From NCBI RefSeq assembly GCF_040802235.1, contig NC_133157.1:25623501-25687500 (forward strand): a DNA stretch of 64,000 nt. The letters are read 5' to 3'. Under the pieces are notes generated by a model. That model did no database searches and was not told the origin of the DNA. It saw only the letters and a list, made by a program, of their open reading frames with translations. Shown here one piece after another: positions 22,891-42,586 of the stretch. The position numbers were made by a program, and so were the translations under genes. How positions within the stretch are numbered: position 1 is the stretch's first letter; every line of letters begins with the position of its first letter. The DNA is from Manis javanica. Taxonomy: Eukaryota; Chordata; Mammalia; Pholidota; Manidae.

Positions 22891-25800
22891 GAGACATTAG
22901 AGGTGACCTAGCCCAGGACTTCTGGGAAATCCTTTTGACTAGTCAGGAACTGGAGTTTTTCCATGCTTTAAAGGTGTTACAAATGATGATTATGTTAGAA
23001 GGTGGAAGTGTGGCACTTTCTCTGACTTGGTTTTGAGGGGACATTTCCCCTGGGACTTACAACATTAAGGATGAAAGAATTGTTTGTTTTCCAGAAGATG
23101 GAACTAGGGGAGACTTAGAAACATTTGCAGCCTTAGGCTTGGGATATTGGGTAAGATTTTAGGTTCAGTGTGGGAATTCATTGCAATTGTGCTTCCCAGA
23201 TGCAGCCCTAGTCCCCAATCTATAAACCCCTTCTTCCCTGTGTAAGACCTTGCTTTCCTGTGAGCCATTTGAAGCTCTGTAATCCTGTTAAGACTAGAAG
23301 CAATGGTTTGGAGACACAGAGGAAAAAAATGAATAAGCACAATCTCGTCTCAATTACTTGTATCCATAAGAGAACCTCAGTGAAGAAGATGAGGAGGGAT
23401 GCTTCAGAAACGGGCCCTTAACAGACTGGCACAAATGGTTTCCTCAGGAAGAAGGGTAAAATAGCAATAGAATGCTTTTTCAGCTCAAGAGAATCAGGTC
23501 CTCCTGGATATTAACAATGTCGTGACCAAAGCTGATGTGTCCAAACATGAACTTTTTCACCTTTTGGAGCTAAGGCATTTTTCAGATAAAGGCAGGAAGA
23601 CATCCTAAGAATTCTAGACAGGAAACAATTCTCCTTGACCTCTTTGTCACCTCAGTCTTTCAATCTGAACAGAAAGATTAAGTGGGGAAGGAAGAAACAT
23701 CCTGAAACTCAATCCTGTTGACGCATGAGATGACTTCTCTGCCAAGTGCCTCGACAGGGGTTAAAGATGCTGGGCTATGATGCAACGAAACAGGCACTGG
23801 GCCAAAAGTCATGGCATTCCTGAGTGTTAGCGTCAGTTGTTTCTTTCTGGGCTTATTTACTTAAATATAAAATAAGAGGGTTAGAATGAATGCTGCAGTG
23901 AGGTCCGTAGCTTTTAAGATTCAAGAGCAAGATGATTTTCACTTAACTGTTAACTGGTTTTGGAGAGATGGCGGCAGACACTCTGCCATCTAATGGTTGT
24001 ACTTAAGGGTTTGTAGCTATGGCATGGAGGAAATCTGCTATCCCACTCTCCAGCTTCTCAGAGATGCTCCATTTTGGGAACTCCAGTTCTATTCCAGAGG
24101 CCAGACATAGCTGCAGCAGAGCAGAGAAGTACAAGTGCTCCCTTCCCAGAAAAGGGCTGAGAGGCCAGCTGGTTGTGGAGGGAGAGGTTGCCAGTCTGTC
24201 CTTCAGGACCTCTCTGGGGATATTCATGGGTGCCTACCTTCCAACAAGTTAATGTAAGAGGTTTTCTCCTGCTCAGCCATGCAAATAGAACCTCAAAGTG
24301 GTCAGATCAGGAGAATTACTGGTGGCAGGCTCAGGTGAGGAAAGAAATCTAATGAGGTGTTTGCGGTGGCTCCACCTGACTCAGGGTCTCTGGACACTTA
24401 GCAGAGTGCAGTTGTAAGAAGCACAGGATGAGGTATGGCTGAACCACATCAAAGGCAAGCCCATCCTTCAGCGTCTGGGGAAAGGCTTTCATTCCCCCAA
24501 GTCAGAGTAAGACCCACGAGCTGAAGCCTGTGAAACCAGAAGGCAGTCAAGAAAGGTATTTTAGCAGCCAGTGGTCTATGAAGGGAAGGATATGGAACCT
24601 ATGTCAATGGGGCCAACATATCTTAGATTTTGGACACTTCAAGACCTTGGACTTCAGGGACAAATAAAAAAGAAATAACCTCAATAGGGGCAGGTAAACC
24701 CCCCTGGCAAACAGCAGGAGTCCCAAGTTGAAATGGGCAGAAATGTGCATTCTATGTACTTCCAGGTGCTGACCACAAGTAAATGGTCCTCACTAAGCAG
24801 AGTGGATTTTGCCCAGGAACACTAATATTATATTTTTCAACCCTGAAAAATGAAATTAGGTTCAGCTACTTAGAATTTGAGTATGGTTTCTATGACCTGA
24901 TTTTCTAGCAAAGAGAAAGCTGGATCCAATGGCCTGTCTTTTGGGAACAACTTTGCTGGTAATCCATAAAAGGGCCCTGAAAACCTACTTATGTTATTTA
25001 TGAAAAGACCCAATGTTTATGCACTGAAAACTCATCCTAAGAGAGAATGGTCATTGGTTATCATTTATCAAAAAATATTTTTTTTGTTTTTAAACTTTGG
25101 AGTGGGGTGGTTGTAGGATACTTTCACCAACTTTGCTCTAGGAAAATTGTCAGCCTATCCCCTCACACCTTCTGGTTTACATTTCTAACACTCCTATTAT
25201 ACTCTAGTTTTAAAGGAAAATTTGTCCATCTGGTCCAGGAAGTAGTCCTGAATGGCCAAGATAAAATGTAAGACTAGCTTCCTCTCCCGGACAAAGAAAA
25301 AGACAGAGCTTATTGTGCCTACATCTCCCTTTACGTCAGGCTTTGCCTTTAAAAGTGACTCAGGAAGAGATGGGAGAGACAGAGAAGTCCCACCCAGCTC
25401 ACCAGGGATGCATCTGAGGGAGAAAAGGACACTGGAGGGTTTCAGAGCAAGTGGTACTCAAAGCAGAGAAGCCCGAGTTCTTGTGCCATCAGTATTCAGC
25501 GAACAATAATGGACACTGACTACAAACACTGATCTGGGGTGGGGAACAGCGAACAGCTGCCAGGTTTGCATTTACCTTCATTTTGGGGACACAATGCAGT
25601 ACTGGAGAGGGAACAAGTAAGTTTACATAGCATTTAAATTGGTTTATGGGCCACAATGAAAGACATGAATGAATAATATACTTAAGAGTCCAATTAGGAA
25701 AATATAGAGGTATTTCTAGTATTTTAGTGCTCACAATAAAACTGTGAAGTATAAGGATTATCAATTCAAAAAAGATTAAAAGTCCACAAATAGCACATAT

Positions 25801-26625
25801 TTTTACCTAATAGATGGTGGAGAATGAACCAAGGAATACAAGTTTTGTGAAACTACAACCTGGTAGCATGGTCTCTTGAAAGATTTGTCAACAGTGCTAC
25901 CAGCGGTCAGTGAAAATATTCTCACATAGCTGGAAATTTAAGCATAACACAAGCTTAAGCTTTCTTTTCAGTTCAAATATGAAAATCAAGTGTACAGAAA
26001 CTTACATATCTTTGACAAGGCTAAAAATGAGCTCTCATTCTCTTATAGAATGATGTCCTGTGCTCTAAATCATTCCACATCAGGTTGCTTGTAAAGTGAA
26101 TCTGCTAGTAACTTTTTTTGATGCTGCCTAAGGTCTGATGTCTTTGATATAAACTCAGACTCCACAACCTTAAAAGCAGCACTAATATACAAACTTAAAT
26201 GCTCAGACCAGACAGGTCATTCTTTTTAACTAGAATCCTTCCTTAGCTTCGCCTAGCAAGCCCATCTTCCAGTCCAAACATCATCTCTAACATTTGAAAG
26301 CACCTAGAGAACAGATGTTCTACATGAGCTCTTCAAAGGATGAGGGAGTGTCCCTGAAGGAAAACTGGTGTGCTACAAAGGGTGGGGGAGAGAGGCAGGT
26401 TCTGTCTCACTCACCTCTGCTTCTCCACTATCATCTAGCAGTGTACCTGGCACTCCTTAATATCTGTAAAATGAGAGAATTAGATCAAATGGCTCAGGAA
26501 TTAGAACTCTGTCTTCAAACTCGTCATTTTTCTTTGTTTCCTAGTATGAAATATGGACACAAATCTTTTTTAACAGTTATCCACCTTTACTCAGGAAGGG
26601 AATTCTACTATTTCAACCTACTGTC

Positions 26626-26871
<246 letters not shown>

Positions 26872-29534
26872 TCAGACTTCAACAGTGGAAGTTTTGGCTA
26901 CGGAACCCAGCTGCCAGTTCACTCTTGGCTGAAGGGCAGTCCTCTCCCACTAAATGGCTGTGAGGGTAGCTACATTACACATTTTGTTGTTTTTTACTGT
27001 CCAGCATCCCTCTCCTCTTCTGTTAACCCCCAATCTCCCTCTCTTATTCTCAGTCTGTATGATTCAGGAGGGGCTGGCTCTACCTGTAGGCTCCAGAGAC
27101 AGGTAAAGAAGACCCAGGCCTAACTAGGAAATTATAGTGATTGGTTCAGGGATGGGAATATACACAAATTGGGCAAATGAAAGTCACCTGTGGGGTTTCC
27201 AGGGGAACTATTATTCATTTTTCAGAGGTTTCTAAGATGGTAGGATGGAAGTTGAGCACTACTGGTCTTTTGCTCTCTGTTAGCAGGGAGAACCTCTTAT
27301 AATGAAGTCAATGCAAAAGGCTAACAGAGATGAAAACTCTAGGACGTGCATGGATTTGGCTGCCGCTACTCCTTAAACACCTCAAGTAAACCAATAAATA
27401 TATAAATACTCTTTTTGACTACATTTCAAACACTTGCAATTCTGAATACATGGAGGGAGGAACAGGTAACATTGACAAAGGAAACAAAACTCTCTTTGTT
27501 GGCCAGAGAACCTGCATTGATCCTGGAAATACAGGATATTTTTCAACATCAGCAGCACAGATGCCTTTGTGACAGGTTGTATTAATTTCTTTGTCCTGGG
27601 TTCACTATGGTCCCAGGTGGCTTTGGATGGATGACCTACCCAGGGTCAGCCAGGCGTTTCTCAATTCCTTTCCTGAATCAAACTGTAAGTGAGTAGGTCA
27701 CACCACAGTACATGAATATGGTGGAACCCACTAAGTTGGCTTTTTGAGTAAAGCTTCACATTCCCACCCATTCCTCAAATGCAGGAATACAGATCTAATG
27801 CTTGAATGTACTGTAATTCAACAGTATTTCTCTTAAAGGACAGCTATACAGACCACCTTCCTGCTCTTTTATTTTACCACCTGCTCTTTTTTCATCTCTG
27901 TTCTCAGTTCCAAACTTACTCTTTTCTTATTATTTTTTATAGTTTACAGATCATTAAATCCCCATCAATTCAAACTGCTACTAAAAGAAGAAATACTAAA
28001 ATAAACACACATGTAAGGTGAATCATCTTTTCTTTCACAACATGGACTTCCCGAGGATGTAGAGCAAGCAGGACTCCAAGATGCATTCCCAGGCTTCCAT
28101 CCCTCACATGAACCCACTGTAGTTTCTGCCTCTCTTTCTTTCATCTCAAATGCTAACGAACATTTCTAAGCCAGCCTAAGGAATATTAGTTATAATGAAT
28201 TTTATTCTATCTATAGCAGAACTATTTCAATTAGTAGGTAAGTTTCAGAAATTAAACCAAAACATGTATCTTAAAGGTACTTTGGATCAGTAAGTTAAAT
28301 TCAATGTATTACTAAAGAGAGCTAAAACTAGCAGGTCTATAAGACTTAAGTTTGTATTATAGCCCTATATTCTGCATTGGTGTTTTCTGAAAATTTTCTT
28401 CCTTTCACAACATGGCAAGAACTTTCAACAATGAGATTTGAAGCAGCAATAGCAGAGATCATAGAAATCGAAAATAAAGAAAAAGGGAAAAACCAGATGT
28501 CAAAGTGTAATCATATTGTGGAAAGGGATCTATGTGTGAATGTTCTTCAAGGAAAGGTCAGTTCTCTTTCTGCTTTTTGAGTGTCACAATTTGCCACCAG
28601 ATGAACATAAAGCCATACAGGAAAATGAGAGGCTGAACAAATTCTAAAGAAAGCAAAGAGTCTCTTTTACTCTAATCAGTGGGTGCTGGCAGTCACAGAC
28701 AATCCCAGCTGGTTTCTTTGAAAAGATGCCCACTGCAAATCACATAGCTGAGGAAGAAGAAATAAGATACAGCACAGCTTCCCCATCTGCTGGTCCCAGT
28801 TTTACTCTGCACAGTCATATTCACATTTTGTCAGCAGACATATCCATCCATCACCAGCCTCCACCCTCCCCAATCAGCTCTGGTCGGCAGAATGCCCACC
28901 TGTCCCTTCCTATCAAACTGACACAGTTACGTTCAAATGAGACAGAAATCATGATCTATCTAGTAACACAGGCCAAGAAACTTCTCTTTTAAATATTAGC
29001 CTCTACAGTATCATCAAAGTGGTAAAAGAAAGAAAAAACGTAAGTCCAGGATGGATGAGAATACTAAAAATTTTACAAAAGCAGTATTTTGAACAATGAA
29101 AGATTTATGAACAAAAATTGAACATTTTAAATACATAAACAATGTTAAAGTACCTCAAAGACAATTTAACTCAAATGTTAATTTCTGTGCTTAAATAGAA
29201 ACATCCCTAAACTCTTTGTTGTTTTCTTTTCACCAAATAATTTTCAATTCATTTGGCAAAAAGAAAATTCCTGCTTCCTAGGAGAAGGTGAAAGATAAAC
29301 AAACCAAAAAATGTAAAAACTGATTGTAAAATGGGATCATGGAGAGGAAGGAGGGGATGAGTGACAAAGAATAGCGCATGCCATGAACTCTGCCCAGGTT
29401 ACCAGTAAATAATGACTAAGACTATATAATACATCATGGGTCTGCAATGTTACCTTAGCCTTTAAAGCTAAGATTAAGTTCAGCTGAGCAGTTTGTATTT
29501 TAAAGCTGAGATATGATCCAAAATGTGAACAGAC

Positions 29535-29590
29535 TTAAATTCAGACTAAGGCAACCTTAAATCAGAATAAGGCAACCTTAAATCAGAATA
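29535..29590 (+). repeat. Short tandem repeat, about 2.6 copies of a 21-base unit
   Basis: The unit 'ttaaatcagaataaggcaac' plus one base is repeated with a few changes (first copy has 'attcagacta'). Confidence 0.85.
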
Positions 29591-29610
29591 TAAGCTCAAG
29601 GGATCTTAGT

Positions 29611-29630
29611 ACACACACACACACACACAC
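29611..29630 (+). repeat. (AC)n microsatellite
   Basis: Ten uninterrupted AC units. Confidence 0.97.
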
Positions 29631-30279
29631 ATCCTTCCACTCATTTTCTATTTCATGCCATTTTTACCTCATTTTATTTTTGTGTAAAACAGTAGTTAGA
29701 ATTAAAAGGAGTAGACCAGTTTTTCCCTCGCAGACATTCTTACACTTGAAAATGTAGTTGGTAAGCCTATTTCATCAGTTTAACTCTATAACCTAAAACA
29801 TAGTTGCTAAATGAAAAACTTTGTATTTATTACTTGTTAGCTAGGCTGAGATATAGACACCACCAATTACAACTGAATTTGACTTTTTTAAACATAACTT
29901 TGCATTAAACTCTGCAGTTGGAAGAGAAGACCCTACATTAATAATGTTTTTAAATAATAATTTCCTGCAAAACAACATAAAAGGTTTATTCTCATTATCA
30001 ATTTTTTCTTTTCTTTGACTCTTAATTTTTTTCTCTTATTCCAGTGCCCAAGCCCTCTAGCACACTGCTTAATAGAAGCAGGGACAGTACGTGTGATGTT
30101 TTCTGATTTTAATAGAAAGGCTTCTAAAGTTTTAACATTAAGTAAAATTGCTCACCCTAGGTTTTTGGTGTATTCCTCTTACCAGGTTAAAGAAATTCCA
30201 GATCCCTTTTGTTCCAAGTTTCTTAAAAGGCCTTTTGCTTTTTCTCTTGGTTAATTATTAAACTTATCCAAAAGAAGTT

Positions 30280-32045
30280 TTTAATGTCATCTATTGAAAC
30301 AATTATATAGGTTTTTTCTCCCTTCAATCTTTTAATATGAGGTTTACACTAATGCACACACACTAGATAATTCTAGTCATTTGTACTTCATTAGGATTCT
30401 GTGTTCAAAGATATACGTTGTGTTTCATTTAGGATTTAGTGTTCAAAGACATAATTTTTTTTTTAGTATTGTCCACATCAGCTTTGTTATAAGGCTCATA
30501 AAATGAGCTGCTTACAGCATTTTTCTCTTCTATTTTCTGACATGGGTGATATAATATTGGGAATAATCCCTTCTGTGAAGGAATGATAAAACCTCCCTGT
30601 AAACTTCCCAGGTCTTTGGGCAGGGAAAAGAGGGGGAAAGGAGTATTTCTGATTACTAACTCAATTTATTTAGTGAGAAAAGGTTATCTAGATTTCCTTG
30701 AGTTGAATTTGACACATACTTTTTCCAGGAAGTTTTTTATCATTTTCACATTTTAGCTAATTATCATATTTATTAACTTAAAGTCACTTAGCAATTTTCT
30801 TTTTTGAGGGGCAGTGTAACATAGTTAAACTGAGTATAAACTCTAAAGCCAGACATCTTGGGTCTTTTCTTCTTGGTCAACGTTGCTAGATATCTGTTTC
30901 CTAGTTTCTAATTTACTTTTTTAAGATGCAGCATTTGGATTTGTTGATACTGTTTTTTATTTCTTATTTATTATTGTTTTATAAATTTCCTCTCTTGGCT
31001 TGCTTCTTTAACTGTCCTGAGGCTGACTGTATTGTCTTTTTTACTTTCTTCAACTGATATCTTACTTTGTTTTTTTAAAATATATTTTTTCATGCCTAAT
31101 GTTTTTAGGGCTACAAATTTACCTTGATCCTTTTAACCACATCCTGCAAGTTTTGATATGTAGTACATTATCTTTCAGTCCTAAAAAATTTATAATTCTA
31201 TAATTTCCTTTTTAAGTTGTTAGTTATTAAAAAGAACATTTTAAAGTCTCCACATTTTTTAAAGATGTCTTTTAGTCGTGTTTATTTCTAATTTAATTCC
31301 ACTGTAGTCATACAATGCCATCTATTGAAATTATCATGTAGGTTTTCCCCTTTAATCTGTCAATATGGAAAATTACACACAGAGGAAGATTTTTATTAGT
31401 GTTTTGAAATTTATGAAGATTGCCTTTATGATGTAGTACATGATCAAGTTTTATAAATGGTCCACATATTGCAGATAAGAGAGTATATTCAGCATTTGTT
31501 AGGTGAGGACTTTAATATATATGTATATATATCAGATACACCAAGCCTGTCAATTTTGTTCAGATCTTCAATAGTTTAACTAATTTCTTCTTAATTAATT
31601 TGCAATTTTAAAAGTATATCAAAATCTCTCATAACTGTGATAAGTCAAATATTCATTAAAATTTCACCAAAATATTTTGATATATATATATTGAAATGCC
31701 ATACTGTTAAAGTCATACAAGCTCATGAACATTATTTTTTCCTGGTGGTCTGTAAATTTGTAAAATCATGTCATGTACCTTTTAATTCTTTAATATTGTC
31801 CCCCTAAAATTCTATTTTGTCTGACACTGAAGTTATAGCACTAGTTTTCTTTGGTTAATAATATTGGGGTATATCTTTTTCCATAACTATAATTTTTAAA
31901 CTTTTTGTGTGATTTTGCCTTAGGTGTGCCTCCTGCCAAGCATTATATACCTAAACTTTGTTTTGCTATCCCATTTGATAATCTTTGTCTTTTTATAGCT
32001 TAGCTTAGTCTGTTAACATTTACTCTAAGTAATTACATATTTGAA
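30280..32045 (-). mobile_element. Old L1 LINE fragment, ORF2 region
   Basis: Antisense L1 ORF2 phrases on the plus strand: 'tatgtagtacattatctttc', 'gatgtagtacatgatcaagt' and 'ttttgtctgacactgaagtt'. The phrase 'ccatctattgaaa' occurs twice (near 30.29 and 31.32 kb), suggesting an internal duplication or two merged copies. Sense to FKTN. No open frame. Confidence 0.65.
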
Positions 32046-32059
32046 CATATTTTAAAGTC

Positions 32060-32280
32060 TAGAGCCAGACTGTCTGAACTCAAATCCTGGCTCTGCCAAT
32101 TATTAGTTGTATAACCTTGGTCAATCTCTTTGTGCCTTAATGTGCTCATTTATAAAATGAGGGTACTAATAGTAACACAGAGATATTAGCAAAGAATGAA
32201 TAAACAAATGTAAAGTACTTAAATAGTGTCTAACACATATATAGCGAGCTATAAAAATGCTGACTACTGTTATGACTATT
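32060..32280 (+). repeat. MIR SINE relic
   Basis: 'agagccagactgtctgaact', 'caaatcctggctctgccaat', 'ttataaaatgagggtactaa' and 'taaagtacttaaatagtgtc' in MIR order. Confidence 0.9.
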
Positions 32281-32714
32281 TCTACATGTTTTAAGCTTAT
32301 CATACAATACATAACACATACTTCAATTACTATACTATTGATAGAATATTTGTTTCATGGTCTAGATTATGAATCCTTAAGAGTAGAAACTAGCTTCTGC
32401 TCACATCAGAATCCTTAGAACAGAGTGTTAGCAAATACATTTTACAAAAATGAAATGTTAAATTATATAGGAACCACACTTTGATGACAGTTTAGTCCCA
32501 CAGAGGACAAATCCAAATCTATGTATGAATAAGCAGAAACTGCAAATCTCAGAAGTTATAAGGAACCTACCACTAGCCCAGAGGGTAGTAGATTTCCTAT
32601 TAGAGGATTCAGAAATAGCTGTATTACCTTGACAGTCTCAATAAATAGAAGGGCTATTTTCATGGAGGAAGTATTAACAATTAGACATTATGGTGACACT
32701 AACATTGCATATGG

Positions 32715-32900
32715 ATAAGAATATGGACTCTGAAATGATACAGTCTTAGATCTGAATCTGCCTTAATTTCCTCATTCATAAAATTAAGGTGACAGTAATA
32801 AAATCTCTCTTATAAACTTGTGAAGGTTAAATGAGATGATGCATGTGAAAGGTTGGATAGTGCCTAGCACATAGTAAATATTCAATAGAAGTTAATTTTT
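32715..32900 (+). repeat. MIR SINE relic with internal deletion
   Basis: The 5' part ends at 'gatctgaatctgcc' and jumps to 'ttaatttcctcattcataaa', skipping the usual middle block, then 'gtgcctagcacatagtaaat'. Confidence 0.85.
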
Positions 32901-33284
32901 ATTATTACTACCTCTCAAACTTCTGACCTCTATTTATATCCACTGATTAAGATGGGAAGGGAAGAAATAACCCAAAGAAATCTGGAGAACATCTGCAGGA
33001 ACTGTGAAATTGTGAAATAAAAACTTTGCTTCATGGAGGTGTATTTGTTATATTCACCACTTTTTATTACTGGTGATTGGGACTCTGGAGAGGAAAAATA
33101 TAAAAAATCCAGACAATATTTAAGAATGGAATTTAGATTTAGGTAAAACAATGGATTCAGACTGAGACTAAGGATGGAATGAATATGGAACGTGGGAAGA
33201 AAACGCTTGCAATCCAAGTTACACTGTACTGAAGGTGCTATGCTTTGTGCCAGAGCAACATATTTACCACTATAGTAATGATAG

Positions 33285-33385
33285 GAGAAGTAGTAGCTAA
33301 TGCTTATACAGTACTTAATGTGTGCTAGGTACTGTTCTAAAGGCATTACATGTATTAACTCATTCAGCCTATTAAATGTTAGAAG
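33285..33385 (-). repeat. MIR SINE relic, 3' end
   Basis: 'taatgtgtgctaggtactgt' and 'tacatgtattaactcattca' are the reverse complement of the MIR 3' end. It abuts an oppositely oriented MIR. Confidence 0.8.
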
Positions 33386-33640
33386 AAAGCATTTAGGCTT
33401 AAGAGTTGAACATGTCTGAAGTTAAATCTTGGTCCTGCCATTTATGGCCAGATGACCTTGAGCAAGTTAACTTCACTTCTCTGAGCTTTAGTTTCCTCCT
33501 CTCTATCTGGGAGTATCTAACCCGCCAGAATAATGGGAGGATTATCTGAGATTATAAACATCAAGTACCTGTCATAGTACCTGATGTCTAGCAGATACCC
33601 AGGTAGGTCTATCTTTATTATTGCTGTTAATAATTATTAT
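33386..33640 (+). repeat. MIR SINE relic
   Basis: 'taaatcttggtcctgccatt', 'gatgaccttgagcaagttaa' and 'gctttagtttcctcctctct' in order. Tail to tail with the minus MIR before it. Confidence 0.85.
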
Positions 33641-34454
33641 AAAATCTTAGGACCAAAGACATCATTCTGAAGGCATACAGAATAAAGTTTTAAAAGGGGC
33701 AACTTTTTCTACCTTTCTGAATTCCTTTTCATCCTCTTAAAAAAATGGCAAGCATTCTATATTATTATTAAGATTTTCTCAGAACTATACATGAATACAA
33801 AGTTGAATATTATAAAGATAAAAAGACTCCTAGACTAGCTCTAAAGGTTTTTACTTTTTTTTCCCTCTAAGAATAGTAGTGGTGAAAATACTACAGTTCC
33901 TTACAGTAAACAGTACTCAAAAGAATGAAATTGGCATATGGCTGGGGGACTCTTCCAAAGAAACTCTACACAGCCATCCCCTGTTCTTTTCTCTGCCTTT
34001 TAAGGCCATGGTAACATGATAGAAAATCTGGGACTCACACCATCTGTCCAGACAGTTCTATTACTGCTCATTTCTCTTCTTAAATAATCAGAATACTTCA
34101 CACTTCCCAAACACTGCTACCATAAAGAGCAGTTAAAGCAGAATGAAAGAAGCTCTTTCTATCCAGAAATGTAGTGGTTAGAAATGAACAGTTCTTTTGA
34201 GGTTTGTGGGTTTCAGATCTTATCAGTGATAAGAAATTCAAGCCTTAGAAGGAGATTTAAGAATAACAGGATTATAATACTAGCTCTAGAAATTATCTTT
34301 CTTAGAAAAAAAGATGACATTCTCATATGAGTTCTCTTAGATCTGGCAGTTTAATATTGAGATAATTATACAGGTTTCTAATCTATAAATTTCTCATAAG
34401 ATTAAGAAGAGGAATAGTTTTCTTTACCACTATTATTACTAGTAATATTAATAA

Positions 34455-34712
34455 CAGCAGCTAATAACTACTTAGCACTTAGGACATGCTTAATTCTCTT
34501 CAAAACCCTTTTGTATATTAACTCACTTAATCCTTAAAACCACTGTATGTATCAATTTCTATTACTTTTCCCATTTTACACTTGAGAAAACTTAGGCACA
34601 GGGTTAAATAATTTGCTCAAAGTAATACAGCTAGTAAAATGTAGAGCTGGGATTCAAAAGCAAGCAGAATGCCTCCATGCCTTTAATTTCTATGCCATAC
34701 TATCTTACAGCT
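34455..34712 (-). repeat. MIR SINE relic, nearly full length
   Basis: Reverse complement MIR order: 'cacttaatccttaaaaccac', 'cttgagaaaacttaggcaca', 'aatacagctagtaaaatgta' and 'gctgggattcaaaagcaagc'. Confidence 0.9.
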
Positions 34713-35304
34713 TTTTAAAGTCTCTATATTATACATTGTTTGCCACCTTGATCATATTTCAAATAAACAAACTGTAGCATGAATGTCAAAAACACCCCCA
34801 TTCACCTAGCCACAGTGTCAATTATACATTAACTTAATCTGTCTTATAACTGGAGCTTATCCAGCATGAATGCACCTGTTGTCACAAAGCAAAATAATTT
34901 CCTACAATAAATAAAATTTTCAAGAATATGCTCCAGAGTCGATGTCAATTTGGGGATAGTTTATGACTTTAACAAAAGGGTTAAGTTTGGATTACTTTCA
35001 AACCCCCAGCACGAGTTTAAACCTTACATGAAGACTCCTCTTTCAAATAAAAGATTCAGTGACTTCAGTGGGTATGTCAGCAAACCCAGCAGAAACCAGT
35101 CTGAGTTTGGAAATTTCTCTTCTGTGTTACAGAACATTCCACACTGTGCTCAACAGCTCAAATTCATTCCATGACAGAACCCCCAATCTTGGCTAGTTGA
35201 TGAGGTTAATTTATGCTACTGGCCAGATAAAAACCATAGTAATGACAGTAATGATAGTGACTTTACATCAGTAATCATAATATTAGTAATATTAAATAAT
35301 AACA

Positions 35305-35695
35305 GTGGCAACCACCATTTACCAATAACTTAGTAAGTACTAACCATTATGCTAAGGAACACATGTTGTCAGGTGTATTAGGGAGGCAGTGGGGAGTAGT
35401 GTTTAAAAGCATCAACTCTTGAGACAGGCTGCTGTCTGTCTTATTCACTTACCTGCCGTGTGATCTTGAACAAATTACTTAAATTCTCATTGTCTCACAG
35501 AATGTCTACCTCTTAAGGTTGTCATGAGGATTAGACATTAACAAATGTAAAATGTTCATAATAGGGCCTGACACACCTTAGTACTAACCAAATTTAACAG
35601 ATGAGATTAATGTTCAGGAAAGCTAAATTAGGGTATAGCTGAGATTTCCCAGGCCTTCCTGACTCCAAAGCCCACACTCTTTGGGTTCTCATTCC
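35305..35695. repeat. Nested MIRs: plus copy inserted in a minus copy
   Basis: A minus-strand MIR 3' end ('cttagtaagtactaaccatt') runs to about 35375. A plus-strand MIR occupies about 35380-35578 ('agtgtttaaaagcatcaact', 'caaattacttaaattctcat'). The minus copy then resumes ('taacagatgagattaatgtt' to 'gactccaaagcccacactct'). Confidence 0.8.
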
Positions 35696-36497
35696 CATTC
35701 GTTCTCTCTCAGAACTGAGAATAAGTCAGTTGTATGGTAAAAGAGAGCATAGTTATTCTTATGCTATTTTGTCTTTTCTCATCAAAAAATTTTACTATGG
35801 CAGCATTAAAAAAAGTGTTAACAATGCCAATCTAACATACTGTATTCCATCAATTTTGAGACTTCCCCCACCCTCCAATTTTTCCATTTGTGAATCATGT
35901 GTCTTACAACTGGCAGTGTTTGTCTACATAAAGTAATGGTGCATGTTAAAATTTGTATCACCTTATCTTTGACCAAATATGGTAGCTGTTAAGCACAATG
36001 AGTATCCCTTCGGATCAGTCCACAGTCTGTTAAAAGTGCATTTGAGAGCTTGCCCAGCATTCATGACCTCAGCCTGGTTCAGTCCCAATTTCTTCACCTA
36101 ACCTGCACTTACCCTGACTATCTCCTTACAGACCCTTACCCATTCCATTAAATTCTCAAGCTCCTACAGCTCTAACAGACAATCAGTTTTTTGGCTCAGG
36201 CTCTGGGCTTGGATTTTCCATTCCTTGTTTTGGTTTTCCCTTTCCGATGACTGAAGGGCTTCTACTCATAATGACTCTTTGGACTGACAAATGTAGGAGC
36301 ACTTCACGCTCACAGACTGTCCCTACAGGCAGTCCTCACTTGGAAAGCATGCCTGGGCTATGTGGGTAAGCTAAGGAAGGATTAGCTAACAGTGAAATCC
36401 TGACGACTTTTTTTTTTCTATTTTCATCTACTTCCTTATTTCTACCTTCTGAAGTTATTTTTATATCCCCTTTAATAAGTACTTATCTGATTCATAC

Positions 36498-36625
36498 TTA
36501 AATTTTTTTCCTGTTTTGGCCTGAGTGCCTCCATTCCACATATGGTCAGTCTCTTCATAGAAGAAAAAAATGTCAAGTTTCACATCATCTTTTCCATGGA
36601 AAGATAGTTCCAAGCTGTCTTCTAC
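36498..36625 (-). CDS. FKTN: Fukutin, coding exon 8 (residues about 349-391)
   Basis: Acceptor CCCTTAG|GTAGAA at 36626 and donor TTTAA|GTATGA at 36497. The 128 bases give 42 codons plus two bases: [20 protein letters not shown] and then [20 protein letters not shown] with KF. Fukutin catalytic domain. The donor lacks the usual AG before GT and the +5 G, so it is weak, but it is the only site that joins in frame to the last exon. Confidence 0.96.

Positions 36626-42586
<5,961 letters not shown>

Larger units (their letters stand above)
21425..26625 (-). other. FKTN: Proposed FKTN 3' untranslated region
   Basis: Sequence after the FKTN stop codon on the minus strand. Human FKTN is known for a multi-kilobase 3' UTR, the site of the Japanese founder SVA insertion. 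This stretch has only one convincing repeat (MIR at 22.68-22.89 kb), whereas dense L1 and LTR relics begin just beyond its far end. An AATAAA lies at 21447-21442, so cleavage is likely near 21425, giving about 5.2 kb. A second AATAAA at 22173-22168 could give a shorter form. The exact end is inferred. Confidence 0.55.

Noticed and set aside
29611..29630. Repeat arrays as CRISPR
   Set aside because: The (AC)n, (GA)n and 21-base tandem repeats are simple satellites without spacers, in a mammalian genome.
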